Origin: Terriglobia bacterium
Lineage (GTDB): Bacteria > Acidobacteriota > Terriglobia > Acidiferrales > UBA7541
Direction of reading: 5' to 3'
Length of the DNA stretch: 64,000 nt
Assembly: GCA_020073605.1 (NCBI GenBank)
Contig: JAIQEW010000006.1
Location: 1-64,000, forward strand
Part shown: positions 24,504 to 33,345 of the stretch, one piece after another
How positions within the stretch are numbered: position 1 is the stretch's first letter
How the letters are laid out: each line of letters opens with the position of its first letter
Notes under the pieces: generated by a model
What the model was told of the DNA's origin: nothing
Seen by the model: only the letters and a program-made list of their open reading frames with translations
The model's database searches: none
Made by a program: the position numbers and the translations under genes

Positions 24504-24529
24504 TGTAGCGTTACAATATGTAACGTACA
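24504..24529 (-). promoter_or_regulatory. Probable BlaI operator
   Basis: A 17-bp inverted repeat CGTTACA-ata-TGTAACG (24509-24525) flanked by TGTA and TACA, giving nested TACA/TGTA half-sites as in the BlaI/MecI consensus (TACA-n2-TGTA). It abuts the repressor ATG, so bound repressor would block transcription or initiation. Confidence 0.75.
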
Positions 24530-24619
24530 GTGAGACGCGTGTCAAGCGGAAAAGTTAGCAGGGGGTCGGAGCGATGCCAGGTAAGCAGGCCGCGCGGCCT
24601 TGGTTGACGGGCGCTGCTG

Positions 24620-25516
24620 CTACTCGTCGCGCGTGATGAGAAGCTGCTTGTAGGCCTCGCGCCGCGTCAGCCCGCGTTCACGTGCCGCCAGTTTCAGCGC
24701 TGCTTTGCGGTCGATTCCGCGTTCGCGCATGATTTCTTCGACGTGACGGGCGAGTGGTATCTTGCTTGGCAACTCCGATTCGCCGTCGGCATGCTTCGCG
24801 TGGTCATCGTGCGGCCCGATGAGCAGCGTGATCTCTCCGCGTGGCGGCTTCTTCCTGGCCGCCGCAACCAAGTCTTCCAGGTGCCCGCGCACGAATTCCT
24901 CGTACAACTTCGTCACTTCCCGCGCGATCACCGCCGGGCGATTGCCCAGAATTTCGAGCGCGTCTTCGAGCGTGTCGAGCAGCCGGTGCGGCGCCTCGTA
25001 CAGCGCGAGCGTTCTCGGCTCCGTGGCCAGCGCGCGCAGCGCCTTGCGGCGCTCTGTGGGCCGCGACGGCAGAAACCCGGCGAAAACGAATTCTTCGATC
25101 GGCATTCCGGAAGCAGCCAGCGCCGCCACAAATGCCGACGCGCCCGGAATCGGCACCACCCGGATTCCGTGCCGCAGGCACAGGCTCACGAGACGGTAGC
25201 CGGGATCGGAGATGGCGGGCGTTCCCGCATCGCTCACCAGCGCCACCTTCGCGCCCTGCTCGAGCTCGATTACGATCTCCGGCGCGCGCGTAATTTCGTT
25301 GTGCTCGTGGTAGCTCACGAGGCGCTTGGAAATGTCGAAGTGCGAAAGAAGTTTCGCCGTTTGTCGTGTGTCCTCGCAGGCGATCGCGTCCACCTCCTTC
25401 AGCACCCGCAGCGCGCGCAGCGAGATGTCTTCGAGGTTGCCGATCGGCGTCGCAACCACGTAGAGGCAGCCGACCTCCGCTTCGCTCGGTTTCGTGTTTG
25501 TTTTCTTCTTCGCCAT
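24620..25516 (-). CDS. rsmI: 16S rRNA 2'-O-ribose C1402 methyltransferase
   Basis: A 298-residue SAM-dependent methyltransferase of the tetrapyrrole-methylase fold, modifying C1402 in the ribosomal P site. Motifs: LYVVATPIGNLEDISLRAL near residue 20, CEDTRQTAKLL near 50, ALVSDAGTPAISDPGYRLV near 90, and GASAFVAALAASG; the C-terminal HTH-like part ends LTRREAYKQLL. An ATG at 25546 in the same frame is possible, but the one at 25516 has aagga upstream. Confidence 0.95.
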   Translation of the reverse strand: MAKKKTNTKPSEAEVGCLYVVATPIGNLEDISLRALRVLKEVDAIACEDTRQTAKLLSHFDISKRLVSYHEHNEITRAPEIVIELEQGAKVALVSDAGTPAISDPGYRLVSLCLRHGIRVVPIPGASAFVAALAASGMPIEEFVFAGFLPSRPTERRKALRALATEPRTLALYEAPHRLLDTLEDALEILGNRPAVIAREVTKLYEEFVRGHLEDLVAAARKKPPRGEITLLIGPHDDHAKHADGESELPSKIPLARHVEEIMRERGIDRKAALKLAARERGLTRREAYKQLLITRDE

Positions 25517-25825
25517 CGCGTGACCGGGTCCTTGTTTGCCGGACATTGAGCGTATGCTTTGCGGCCCCTGTTTTCAAGCCGCAGCGGCGCATTCCTTATG
25601 CCAACCGGGCCGTCAACACCCGTCGGCGCTTCGGACTCATGCCCCTCAACCGCGCCAAGGGGATACGATGAGCCTTTCCAATTCCAGCCGAGAGCCGCGC
25701 TTGCCTTCAGGGAAGGCGCAGCGTAGGATTGGGTTTTGGCGGTCGCCGCATCAGCCCTCCTGTAACGTTTCAGTCGTGAGCCGGAGCGGGGAAAGTGCGG
25801 CCCGTGTGATTGCGGAGTGCACAGC
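25517..25825. other. Intergenic region between rsmI and purA
   Basis: About 310 bases between two divergent genes. It presumably holds both promoters. I find no clear -35/-10 pair, RNA gene, repeat or credible small protein here. Confidence 0.5.
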
Positions 25826-27142
25826 GTGCCTGAGCAAGGTCGAACCAAAGCGATTGCCGTGGTCGGCGCCCAGTGGGGCGATGAAGGCAAAGGCAAAGTC
25901 GTCGATTATCTCGCTTCATCCTTCGACTACACCGCGCGCTATGCTGGCGGCCACAACGCGGGCCATACCGTCATGTTCAATAGCCACCGGCACGTCCTGC
26001 AACTCGTGCCGAGCGGGATTCTGCGCCCCGGGAAAAAAGCGGTCATCGGTCCCGGAGCCGTGGTTGATCCCGGCGCGCTCGTGGCCGAGCTCGACAACCT
26101 CAAGAAGTCCGGCGTGGATGTTCGCGGGCGCCTCTTCCTCAGCAATCGCGCGCATCTGATCTTTCCTTACCACCGGGAAATGGATCAGGCGGCGGAAGCC
26201 GCGCGCGGAGCCGCGAAGATCGGGACCACCTCGCGCGGCATCGGCCCGGCGTACGAGGACAAGATGGCCCGGCGCGGCATTCGCATATGCGAGCTGCTCG
26301 AGCCGGATTGCTTTCGCGTGAAGCTCGAACGCGTGATCGCGGAAAAAAACGCGATCAGCCTCGCGGCCTACGGGCATGCTCTCGAAACTGCCGGCCTGCT
26401 CGAACAGTATCTCGAAATCGCGGCGCACATTCGCGGCCTCGTGGCCGATACGTCAGTGCTGCTGAATAGCGCGCTCGACAGCGGCGAATCGGTGCTCTTC
26501 GAGGGCGCGCAGGGAACGATGCTCGATATCGACCACGGGACGTATCCCTACGTAACCTCCTCGAACGCGATTTCGGGCGGCGCGGCGACCGGCCTCGGCG
26601 TGGCCCCCACAAGGGTCACGGGCGTGGTCGGTGTGACGAAGGCGTACACGACGCGCGTCGGCAGCGGCCCATTTCCCACCGAGATGCCCGATCTCGACGC
26701 CGAGGAAGTCCGCGCGCGCGGCAACGAGTTCGGAGCGGTGACAGGGCGCCCGCGGCGTTGCGGCTGGCTCGATCTGGTGGTGTTGCGCTACGCGAAGATG
26801 CTCAATGGGATCGACTCGCTGGTGGTGACAAAGCTGGACGTGTTCGACGCGCAGCCGGAAATCAAAGTTTGTACCGGATATCGCTACAAAGGCCAGTCGA
26901 TCACGGAAATGCCGCCCGACGTCGAAACGCTGACGCAGATCGAGCCCGAATACAAGACGCTTCCCGGTTGGAAGAAGCCGACGCCGGGCATCCGCGACGT
27001 CCGAGATCTGCCCACCGCAGCGCGCGACTATCTGAATTTCATCTCCGACCAGCTCCAGGTCGAAATCGGCATGATCTCGACCGGCCCGGAGCGCGACGCC
27101 ACCATCGTCCCGCGCGGAACCAAGCTCGCCTCCTGGCTATAG
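25826..27142 (+). CDS. purA: Adenylosuccinate synthetase
   Basis: GTP-dependent condensation of IMP and aspartate to adenylosuccinate, the committed step to AMP. The 438-residue length is normal. Motifs: GAQWGDEGKGKVVDYLA near residue 14, GGHNAGHTV near 40, GTTSRGIGPAYEDK near 135, FEGAQGTMLDIDHGTYP near 225, and GRPRRCGWLDLV near 310. The GTG at 25826 was preferred to the GTG at 25817 because ggag lies 8 nt upstream. Confidence 0.97.
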   Translation: MPEQGRTKAIAVVGAQWGDEGKGKVVDYLASSFDYTARYAGGHNAGHTVMFNSHRHVLQLVPSGILRPGKKAVIGPGAVVDPGALVAELDNLKKSGVDVRGRLFLSNRAHLIFPYHREMDQAAEAARGAAKIGTTSRGIGPAYEDKMARRGIRICELLEPDCFRVKLERVIAEKNAISLAAYGHALETAGLLEQYLEIAAHIRGLVADTSVLLNSALDSGESVLFEGAQGTMLDIDHGTYPYVTSSNAISGGAATGLGVAPTRVTGVVGVTKAYTTRVGSGPFPTEMPDLDAEEVRARGNEFGAVTGRPRRCGWLDLVVLRYAKMLNGIDSLVVTKLDVFDAQPEIKVCTGYRYKGQSITEMPPDVETLTQIEPEYKTLPGWKKPTPGIRDVRDLPTAARDYLNFISDQLQVEIGMISTGPERDATIVPRGTKLASWL

Positions 27143-27151
27143 CCGCCTGCC

Positions 27152-28405
27152 ATGCTTTCTTTCGAAGACGCCCGCGCCAAGGTGATCGAAATCCTCGCGG
27201 CGCGCGCCGGTTCGCCTGGGAAAGAACCCCTTGGAACGGAAACAATCGATCTCGCCCGTGATCCCTCCGCCGCGCTCGGGCGCATTCTCGCTGAAGACAT
27301 TCTCGCCGACCGCAATTATCCCCCGTTCAATCGCTCGATCCGTGACGGCTTTGCGCTTCGCGCGGCCGATGCGGAGAAGCCCGGCGCGAGGCTGCGCCTG
27401 ATTGGCGAGAGCCGGGCAGGAGTCGCGTTCAACGGCAACGTGGGCAAGGGAGAGTGCGTGCGGATACTGACGGGCGCGCCCGTGCCGCACGGCGCGAATG
27501 CGGTCGCGATGCACGAATTCACGCACGGCGACGGCGACTTCGTGGTGTTCGATCAAGCCGTCCGTTCGGGGCAGCATTTCGTCCTGGCCGGCGCCGAGGC
27601 GCGCGTGGGAGAGATCGTAGTCCCGCGGGGCACCCGCCTGAGTTATGCGGAGCTTGCGATGGCGGCGGAAGTGGGCCGTGCCCGTGTGGAAGTCAGCCGC
27701 CGCCCGCGCGTGGCGATTCTTTCCACCGGTGACGAGCTTGTCTCCCTCGATCGAGCGCCCGGCCCCTTTCAGATCCGCAACAGCAACAACATCTCGCTTG
27801 CCGCTCACGTGTCGCTCGCGGGCGGGGAGCCGATCCTCGCGGGCAACGCCAAAGATGAAGCCGCCGAACTTCGCGCGCGAATCGATCAGAGCCTCGATGC
27901 GGATATCCTCGTTCTGAGCGGCGGCGTGTCCGCGGGGAAATACGATCTCGTTGAACAGGTCCTGGAGGACCTCGGCGCGGAACTTTTTTTCGACGCTGTT
28001 GCGGTTCGTCCTGGGAAGCCCGCGGTTTTCGGATGGTGCCGCGGCAAGCCGGTGTTTGGCCTGCCGGGGAATCCCGTTTCGACCATGGTGACGTTCGAAC
28101 TGTTCGTGGTTCCCGCGATCGAGGCGCTGAGCGGTTACGCGCCGAAACCGCTGCCTTTTATGAAGGCGAAGCTGGCGCATCCAATCGATGAAAAAGGGTC
28201 TGTCGCGCATTTTCTTCCCGCTCGCATGAGCTGGCCCGCGGGTGAGACGGGTGGAGAGCCAAAGGTCGAAGTGCTCCTGTGGGAAGGATCGGGCGACATC
28301 GGAGCGGTTGTGCGAGGGAACTGTTTCCTCGTGGTGCACGCTTCGAGATTGCAGTTGGAAGCGGGCGAATGGGTGGACGTGCTTCCTCGCCGCGGCACGC
28401 TGTAG
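27152..28405 (+). CDS. moeA: Molybdopterin molybdenumtransferase
   Basis: A 417-residue MoeA that inserts molybdate into adenylylated molybdopterin. Seen: NYPPFNRSIRDGFALRA near residue 52, RILTGAPVPHGANAV near 108, the MoCF-like domain with VAILSTGDELV near 190 and LSGGVSAGKYD near 255, and VFGLPGNPVS near 300. It follows purA by 9 nt and so may be co-transcribed. Two other molybdenum-cofactor genes lie 1.3-3 kb downstream. Confidence 0.95.
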   Translation: MLSFEDARAKVIEILAARAGSPGKEPLGTETIDLARDPSAALGRILAEDILADRNYPPFNRSIRDGFALRAADAEKPGARLRLIGESRAGVAFNGNVGKGECVRILTGAPVPHGANAVAMHEFTHGDGDFVVFDQAVRSGQHFVLAGAEARVGEIVVPRGTRLSYAELAMAAEVGRARVEVSRRPRVAILSTGDELVSLDRAPGPFQIRNSNNISLAAHVSLAGGEPILAGNAKDEAAELRARIDQSLDADILVLSGGVSAGKYDLVEQVLEDLGAELFFDAVAVRPGKPAVFGWCRGKPVFGLPGNPVSTMVTFELFVVPAIEALSGYAPKPLPFMKAKLAHPIDEKGSVAHFLPARMSWPAGETGGEPKVEVLLWEGSGDIGAVVRGNCFLVVHASRLQLEAGEWVDVLPRRGTL

Positions 28406-28460
28406 CATTTTCGGGCGTTCAAAGAGTGTGGATTCGCCTTCATCAATACAGGAGGGAGCT

Positions 28461-28964
28461 ATGACTGCTTCTTGGAAAGCGCGAAGCCGCTGGATCGTTG
28501 CCGCGGCGATCGGAATCGCCCTGTCGCTCGGTACCGGCGGCTCGCTCGATTCGGCCGAGCCGAAAGCTTCGCCGCGATTCCCGGATATCGATCCGGCTGC
28601 GGTCGCCTACCAACATCCCGACCAGATCAAGTGGACTGGGAAAGAGGGCGCGGCCCAAACGGCGGTCCTGCTCGGCGATCCTTCGAAGCCGGGCCTCTAC
28701 ATTGAACTTGTCAAATGGTTCCCGCACAACATGAGCCACCCGCACTTTCATCCGAACGATCGGTACATCACTGTGATCTCGGGAACCTGGTGGGTCGGAA
28801 CGGGCACGAAATTCGATCCCGATGCCACCGTGCCGATGCCCGCGGGCAGCTACGTCACGGATCTCGCCAAAGGAGTCCACTTCGACGGCGCCAAGGACGA
28901 GCCGGCCATCATCGAAATTGTCGGCGAAGGCCCCGCAACGATCACGCCCGCCGAAGTGAAGTAA
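28461..28964 (+). CDS. Secreted cupin-domain protein
   Basis: A 167-residue protein with a signal peptide (residues 1-31, positively charged start SWKARSRW). A single cupin barrel follows: HPHFHPNDRYITVISGTWW near residue 95 supplies the likely metal histidines, and PAGSYVTDLAKGVHFDGAK the second motif. Strong ribosome-binding site ggagggag. Function unknown; such proteins may bind metals or act as simple oxygenases. Confidence 0.85.
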   Translation: MTASWKARSRWIVAAAIGIALSLGTGGSLDSAEPKASPRFPDIDPAAVAYQHPDQIKWTGKEGAAQTAVLLGDPSKPGLYIELVKWFPHNMSHPHFHPNDRYITVISGTWWVGTGTKFDPDATVPMPAGSYVTDLAKGVHFDGAKDEPAIIEIVGEGPATITPAEVK

Positions 28965-29056
28965 AGGACGCTGGTCGCGTGTACCAGCTTTGCGACCGCC
29001 CATGGGGCGTTCCGCAGGACTTGACACAATCTCCAGATCGGATATATCTAGCACCC

Positions 29057-29584
29057 ATGAAAACACGCCTAAGCTTGCTCGCTGCACTCACGATACTGTT
29101 CGCCTGCGTCCCTGCGATCGCCCAAGAACCGGTCGTCGGCGTCGCCGACCCTGACTCTCTTTTCACCAGCAAGGATCCCGTTCTGAATACCAACAAGCAG
29201 GCCGCCTATCACATCATGAAGGACCTGCTGGAGGCGAATCACTGGGAGCTGGCGGACAAATGGCTCACGGCGGAATACCACCAGCACAATCCCAACGTGG
29301 GTTCGGGGCGTGATCCCGTCGTGAAGTTCTTCATGTCTTTCCGCAAACCGACGCCCGTTCCCGAGCACATGAAGACGAAGATCGTCGCCGTGGTCGCGGA
29401 AGGCGATCTCGTGATCGTCGTCACTCCGCGGGAATTCACCGATCCCCGCGACGCCTCCAAGAAATACACGACCTCGTGGTTTGACATGTGGCGGTTCAAG
29501 GATGGCAAGGCTGACGAGCACTGGGACGGCGCCACGATCAGCGCTCCACCGCCGCCCCCGCCGGCTGCGCCGAAGACTAACTAG
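29057..29584 (+). CDS. Secreted SnoaL/NTF2-like protein
   Basis: A 175-residue protein with a signal peptide (residues 1-22, ending AIAQ) and a SnoaL-like alpha+beta barrel (DLLEANHWELADKWLTAEYHQHNP, WFDMWRFKDGKADEHWD). The C-terminus is a Pro/Ala stretch. The ATG at 29057 begins the signal peptide; a longer upstream frame overlapping the cupin gene is a shadow. It ends at a clear intrinsic terminator. Substrate unknown. Confidence 0.85.
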   Translation: MKTRLSLLAALTILFACVPAIAQEPVVGVADPDSLFTSKDPVLNTNKQAAYHIMKDLLEANHWELADKWLTAEYHQHNPNVGSGRDPVVKFFMSFRKPTPVPEHMKTKIVAVVAEGDLVIVVTPREFTDPRDASKKYTTSWFDMWRFKDGKADEHWDGATISAPPPPPPAAPKTN

Positions 29585-29615
29585 CGCGGATCCGTCTATC
29601 CGAGGAAACTTCCCG

Positions 29616-29657
29616 GCCCCATCCCCAGAGAGTGAGGATGGGGCTTTTGCTTTTAGG
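29616..29657 (+). terminator. Intrinsic terminator after the SnoaL-like gene
   Basis: A 9-bp GC-rich stem (29616-29624 with 29636-29644) and 11-nt loop, followed by ttttgctttt. A textbook rho-independent terminator. Confidence 0.88.
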
Positions 29658-29731
29658 ACTCTTCGACTATCTTCCAGGGACCGGCGCACTTGCGCTGCAT
29701 CTTCCGTTGTGGCAGCTTGAACACGGAAGCC

Positions 29732-30232
29732 ATGAAGCATCTTTCTCATTACGACAAGTCAGGCCGCGTCAGGATGGTGGACGTCACGGCCAAGCCGGCA
29801 ACGTCGCGCACCGCCATCGCACATGCCTTCGTGCGCATGAAGAAGGCTACTGTCGCAAGCATTCGGCGCCTGAAGTCACCGAAAGGCAGCCCGCTCGAGA
29901 TCGCCCGGATAGCGGGAATTACGGCGGCGAAGCGCACTTCCGAGCTGATTCCGCTTTGTCACCCCCTGGCCTTGACTCACGTGGATGTCCGCGCCCAGCT
30001 ATGCCAGAATGGAATCGAGATCACGTCGGAGGCGACGGCCACCGGCCCCACGGGCGTCGAAATGGAAGCGCTTGTGGGCGCATCGGTCGCGGCGCTGACG
30101 ATTTATGACATGTGCAAGGCCCTCGAACGCGGCATGGAGATCACGGAATTGCACGTCGTGAAGAAATCCGGCGGGCGCAGTGGGACGTATGTGCGCCCTC
30201 GTAAGAATTCCGGGAAGAGCGCGAAGCGATGA
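29732..30232 (+). CDS. moaC: Cyclic pyranopterin monophosphate synthase
   Basis: A 166-residue MoaC, second step of molybdenum-cofactor synthesis. Motifs: [14 protein letters not shown] near residue 15, [34 protein letters not shown] near 75, and [19 protein letters not shown] and YDMCKA near 115-130. The ATG at 29732 is supported by ggaagcc. It overlaps the following response regulator by ATGA. Confidence 0.95.
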   Translation: MKHLSHYDKSGRVRMVDVTAKPATSRTAIAHAFVRMKKATVASIRRLKSPKGSPLEIARIAGITAAKRTSELIPLCHPLALTHVDVRAQLCQNGIEITSEATATGPTGVEMEALVGASVAALTIYDMCKALERGMEITELHVVKKSGGRSGTYVRPRKNSGKSAKR

Positions 30233-30993
30233 CGCCGATCAAGGATGTCAAAGTCCTGGTCGTGGACGATAACGCGCTGATCCTCGACCTTCTCATGAAA
30301 GGACTCTCGCCGCACTGCGAAGTCCTTGCGGCGGCCGACGGCGCCGACGCGCTCCTTAAGATCGTGGACGATCCTCCGGACCTGATCCTATGCGACTACC
30401 GCATGCCGGGCCTCGACGGTCGCCAGCTCTATGAAAAGCTCCGCGCCCGCCAGCAGACCAGGCAGATTCCGTTCATATTCCTAGGCAGCCGCACCGACGT
30501 CGAAGAGAAGCTTCGGCCGATCGTCGAAGGCGTCGAGGAATTCGTCATCAAGCCATTCTTCCTGAAGGATCTGGTGCGCCGCACCAAGAAGGTGATCGAC
30601 CGCCTGCACCTCGAGAAGATGCAGAATCGCGCGGTGCGGCCGGGCGTGATCCAGGGTCGCCTCGAGGAAATGAGCATCCTCGACCTGATGCAGTCGCTCG
30701 AGATGGGACAGAAATCCTGCCGGCTCACGATTCGCCACAGCGACGAGACCTGCGAGCTGTTCTTTTCCGCCGGACAGTGCGCCGACGCGCGCCTGGGATC
30801 GTTCGAGGGCGAGGCGGCTGTCTTTCAGGTGGTACGCTGGCCGGCCGGCGATTTCGAGATCGATTTCAATTCCGCCCCGGCGCGCACGACAATTTCCCGC
30901 ACGACGACGGGCCTGCTGATGGAAGCGCTGCGCTTGATGGACGAGGGCCAGCGCGACGGCACTCCGGAAGGCGTCGAAGCAGCTGAAAGCTAG
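30229..30993 (+). CDS. Response regulator with receiver and DUF4388 (PATAN-like) domains
   Basis: A 254-residue protein. The receiver domain (about residues 8-125) has the acidic pair VVDDN, the phosphoacceptor Asp in LILCDYRMPG near residue 55 and the Lys in FVIKPF near 107. A DUF4388 domain follows (GRLEEMSILDLMQSLEMGQKS, then LFFSAGQCADARLGS). No DNA-binding domain is present, so it probably acts through protein contacts. It overlaps moaC by 4 nt, with no kinase nearby. Such combinations are common in Acidobacteriota and Myxococcota. Confidence 0.9.
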   Translation: MTPIKDVKVLVVDDNALILDLLMKGLSPHCEVLAAADGADALLKIVDDPPDLILCDYRMPGLDGRQLYEKLRARQQTRQIPFIFLGSRTDVEEKLRPIVEGVEEFVIKPFFLKDLVRRTKKVIDRLHLEKMQNRAVRPGVIQGRLEEMSILDLMQSLEMGQKSCRLTIRHSDETCELFFSAGQCADARLGSFEGEAAVFQVVRWPAGDFEIDFNSAPARTTISRTTTGLLMEALRLMDEGQRDGTPEGVEAAES

Positions 30994-31011
30994 CCCGCCG
31001 CGGTTCACACC

Positions 31012-31488
31012 ATGCGCGTTTCCGTCCTCACAATCAGCGATTCCGTGGCCGCCGGCAAGGCCGAGGACCGCTCCGGTCCGTCGGTGATGGCGCGCTGCCG
31101 GGAGCTTGGCTGGACGATCGCGGCTTCCAGTGTGCGTGCGGACGATCGCGCGGCCATCGAAGCGTTTCTCAAAGAGACTGCCGACTCGAACAACTCGGAC
31201 GTGATCCTGACCACCGGCGGAACGGGCCTGGGTCCTCGTGACGTTACGCCCGAAGCGACCGAGGCCGTAGTCGAGCGCCTGATCCCGGGATTCCCTGAGC
31301 GGATGCGCGCTGCGGGCTTGGCGAAGACTCCCCGCGCGCTGCTTTCCCGAGGGACAGCGGGAATTCGCGGCAAGACGATCATCATCAACCTGCCGGGCAG
31401 CCCGAGCGGCGCGGTGGAATCGCTTGACGTGGTTGCGGATCTGCTTCCCCACGCCGTGGACATTCTTCACGGCGCGCGGCACGATTAG
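31012..31488 (+). CDS. Molybdopterin adenylyltransferase (MogA/MoaB family)
   Basis: A 158-residue MoCF-fold protein that adenylylates molybdopterin before MoeA acts. Motifs: VLTISDSVAAGKAEDRSGP near residue 5, LTTGGTGLGPRDVTPEAT near 68, INLPGSPSGAVE near 128. Length and motifs fit the MogA/MoaB group; the two cannot be separated by eye. It follows the response regulator by 18 nt and is probably in the moaC operon. Confidence 0.93.
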   Translation: MRVSVLTISDSVAAGKAEDRSGPSVMARCRELGWTIAASSVRADDRAAIEAFLKETADSNNSDVILTTGGTGLGPRDVTPEATEAVVERLIPGFPERMRAAGLAKTPRALLSRGTAGIRGKTIIINLPGSPSGAVESLDVVADLLPHAVDILHGARHD

Positions 31489-31620
31489 CCGCGGCGCTCA
31501 TGCGCTTGTATCCCGCCCATGGCGTGCAAATCCCGCTTGTTCTGCGCTACACTCCGTCTCCGCGGTCATGGCACCCTTTCAGTCATTCGAATCGAGTCAT
31601 TCTGAGACGGAGGAAGTTTG

Positions 31621-32682
31621 ATGAGTCCCAAGCGCAAGGCGCGCGCCGGTAAGGCAAAATCCAAGCGGAAACACTATCGCCGAATTGCGACTGAAGAAGC
31701 CTTCTCGATTCCGGAGCAGATGGACGCGCAGCGCGAGCTGGTGGCGCGCACGCAGGAGTACGATCCCGACCTCTTTCTCTGGAAAGTGCAGACGGATCCC
31801 TCCGGGCCCGTGCACAACAAGCTGATCGATTTGTACGACATGCGCTTGCGCACCATGGATGAATACGACGTCGATATGCATCTGCTTGCGCTCACGTCCA
31901 CGGGCGTGCAGATGATGGATCCCGATCGAGCCGTGGCGGTGGCGGAAATTGGGAACGACCGCCTGCATGAAGCCATCCAGCGCTATCCCGACCGTTTCTC
32001 CGGGCTGGCGACGATCGCCGTGCAGGATCCGCCGCGCGCCGTGAAGGAAATCGACCGCGCCATCACCAAGCTCAAGCTGAACGGCATCATGATCAATTCC
32101 CACACGAACGGCGAATACTTGAGCGAGCGGAAATACTGGCCGATTCTGGAGGCCATCGAAGGCTTGAACGTTCCTCTCTATATTCATCCTCGCGCGCCCA
32201 TTCCTCTGATGGCCAAGGCATACCGCACCGACCACCTCGAGCATGCAATTTGGGGCTACCAGGCGGAGACCGGCTTGCACGGGCTGCGATTGATCACGGG
32301 GGGAGTGTTCGATCAATTCCCGAAGCTTCAGGTCGTGCTCGGGCACATGGGCGAGGGCATTCCTTATTGGCTCTACCGTCTGGATTTCATGCACGGCCGC
32401 GTCCGGATCGGATTCGATCGGCCCAAGCTGAAGTTGACGCCCAGCGAATACTTCAAGCGGAATTTCTACGTCACCACGAGCGGGATGAACTGGGAGCCGA
32501 CGCTGAAATTCTGCATCGAAGTCCTGGGCGCCGACCGGATCATGTGGGCGGTCGACTATCCTTATCAGGATCACCCGGACGCCGTCGAATTCATGGACGC
32601 CGCGCGAATTTCCGAGAAGGACAAGCAGAAGATCTACCACGAGAACGCCGAGCGGGTGTTCAAGATCAAGAAGAAGAAATAA
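31621..32682 (+). CDS. Amidohydrolase-2 family protein, resorcylate-decarboxylase-like
   Basis: A 353-residue TIM-barrel protein of the amidohydrolase-2/ACMSD group: RIATEEAFSIPE near residue 20, YIHPRAP near 182, LGHMGEGIPYWLYRLD near 240, and MWAVDYPYQDHP near 305 provide likely metal ligands. Gamma-resorcylate decarboxylases share these blocks, so decarboxylation of an aromatic acid is plausible. A Lys/Arg-rich extension (residues 2-20) precedes the domain. The ATG at 31621 has ggagga at 6 nt. The ATP synthase genes start 8 nt after it, so it may be co-transcribed with them. Confidence 0.85.
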   Translation: MSPKRKARAGKAKSKRKHYRRIATEEAFSIPEQMDAQRELVARTQEYDPDLFLWKVQTDPSGPVHNKLIDLYDMRLRTMDEYDVDMHLLALTSTGVQMMDPDRAVAVAEIGNDRLHEAIQRYPDRFSGLATIAVQDPPRAVKEIDRAITKLKLNGIMINSHTNGEYLSERKYWPILEAIEGLNVPLYIHPRAPIPLMAKAYRTDHLEHAIWGYQAETGLHGLRLITGGVFDQFPKLQVVLGHMGEGIPYWLYRLDFMHGRVRIGFDRPKLKLTPSEYFKRNFYVTTSGMNWEPTLKFCIEVLGADRIMWAVDYPYQDHPDAVEFMDAARISEKDKQKIYHENAERVFKIKKKK

Positions 32683-32690
32683 GGAACCAG

Positions 32691-32951
32691 ATGGCCCCAA
32701 GCGATCCAGGCTCTGGCAAAACTCCCGGGGATTTCGCCCGGCAATTCGCGCTTGCGATGGAATATCCCTTTCTGCTGGCGGGCTCGGTCGTGGCGGGCGG
32801 ATTCTTCGGCTATCTTATGGATCGGTGGCTGCACACCAAGCCTTTTCTAATGCTTCTGCTCGGCGCGGCAGGATTTGCCGTGGGGCTTCGCGATATGCTC
32901 AGGAGAATGGCAAAGGATGAGGCCGGTTCCACCTCCAACCAGCGACGATGA
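32691..32951 (+). CDS. AtpZ/AtpI-type F0F1 ATPase accessory protein
   Basis: An 86-residue protein with two membrane helices (about residues 25-45 and 48-66) and the family GFFGYLMDRWL motif. Such short proteins head many atp operons and are linked to Mg2+ transport or assembly of the c ring. Aaggaaccag precedes the ATG. It overlaps the next gene by 35 nt. First gene of the atpZ-atpI-atpB-atpE set. Too small for the ATP_synt_I family. Confidence 0.85.
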   Translation: MAPSDPGSGKTPGDFARQFALAMEYPFLLAGSVVAGGFFGYLMDRWLHTKPFLMLLLGAAGFAVGLRDMLRRMAKDEAGSTSNQRR

Positions 32952-33342
32952 AACGCACGCACGGTTCTCGATGCGGCTTCAGGGGTTGACGCTGGGCCTC
33001 GGTTTCGCGGCGGCCATTGCCGTTCTGATTGTGAAATCGCCACGGGCAGGATGCGGGGTAGCTATCGGGACCCTGCTGGCCTGGTTGAATTACCGCTGGC
33101 TCGACCGCGGCCTCGATGCGCTTGTGAGGGCTGCCAAGGCGCAGGCAGGCATTCCGCAACCGCGCGTTCCTAGCAGCGTCTATTGGAAGTTCGGCGGCCG
33201 GTACGTGTTGATCGCCCTGCTGGTCTATGCTAGTGTTTCTTTCTTGCATGTGCCGCTTCTGGCCGTTGTGATCGGCTTGCTCTCCCTGGGAGCCGGCGCC
33301 TTGGCGGAAGGTCTGTACGAAATCATTTCAGGGTCTTCATAG
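32917..33342 (+). CDS. atpI: ATP synthase subunit I-like assembly protein
   Basis: A 141-residue membrane protein with four helices (about residues 20-36, 40-58, 82-100, 105-125) and the GTLLAWLNYRWLDRGLDAL motif of the ATP_synt_I family, thought to help c-ring assembly. The ATG lies inside the end of the previous gene (35-nt overlap), with aggag about 12 nt before it. atpB starts 3 nt after its stop. Confidence 0.82.
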   Translation: MRPVPPPTSDDETHARFSMRLQGLTLGLGFAAAIAVLIVKSPRAGCGVAIGTLLAWLNYRWLDRGLDALVRAAKAQAGIPQPRVPSSVYWKFGGRYVLIALLVYASVSFLHVPLLAVVIGLLSLGAGALAEGLYEIISGSS

Positions 33343-33345
33343 GAA

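Noticed and set aside
24587-24600. Terminator downstream of rsmI
   Set aside because: aggccgcgcggcct is a perfect palindrome but has no T tract on the minus strand.
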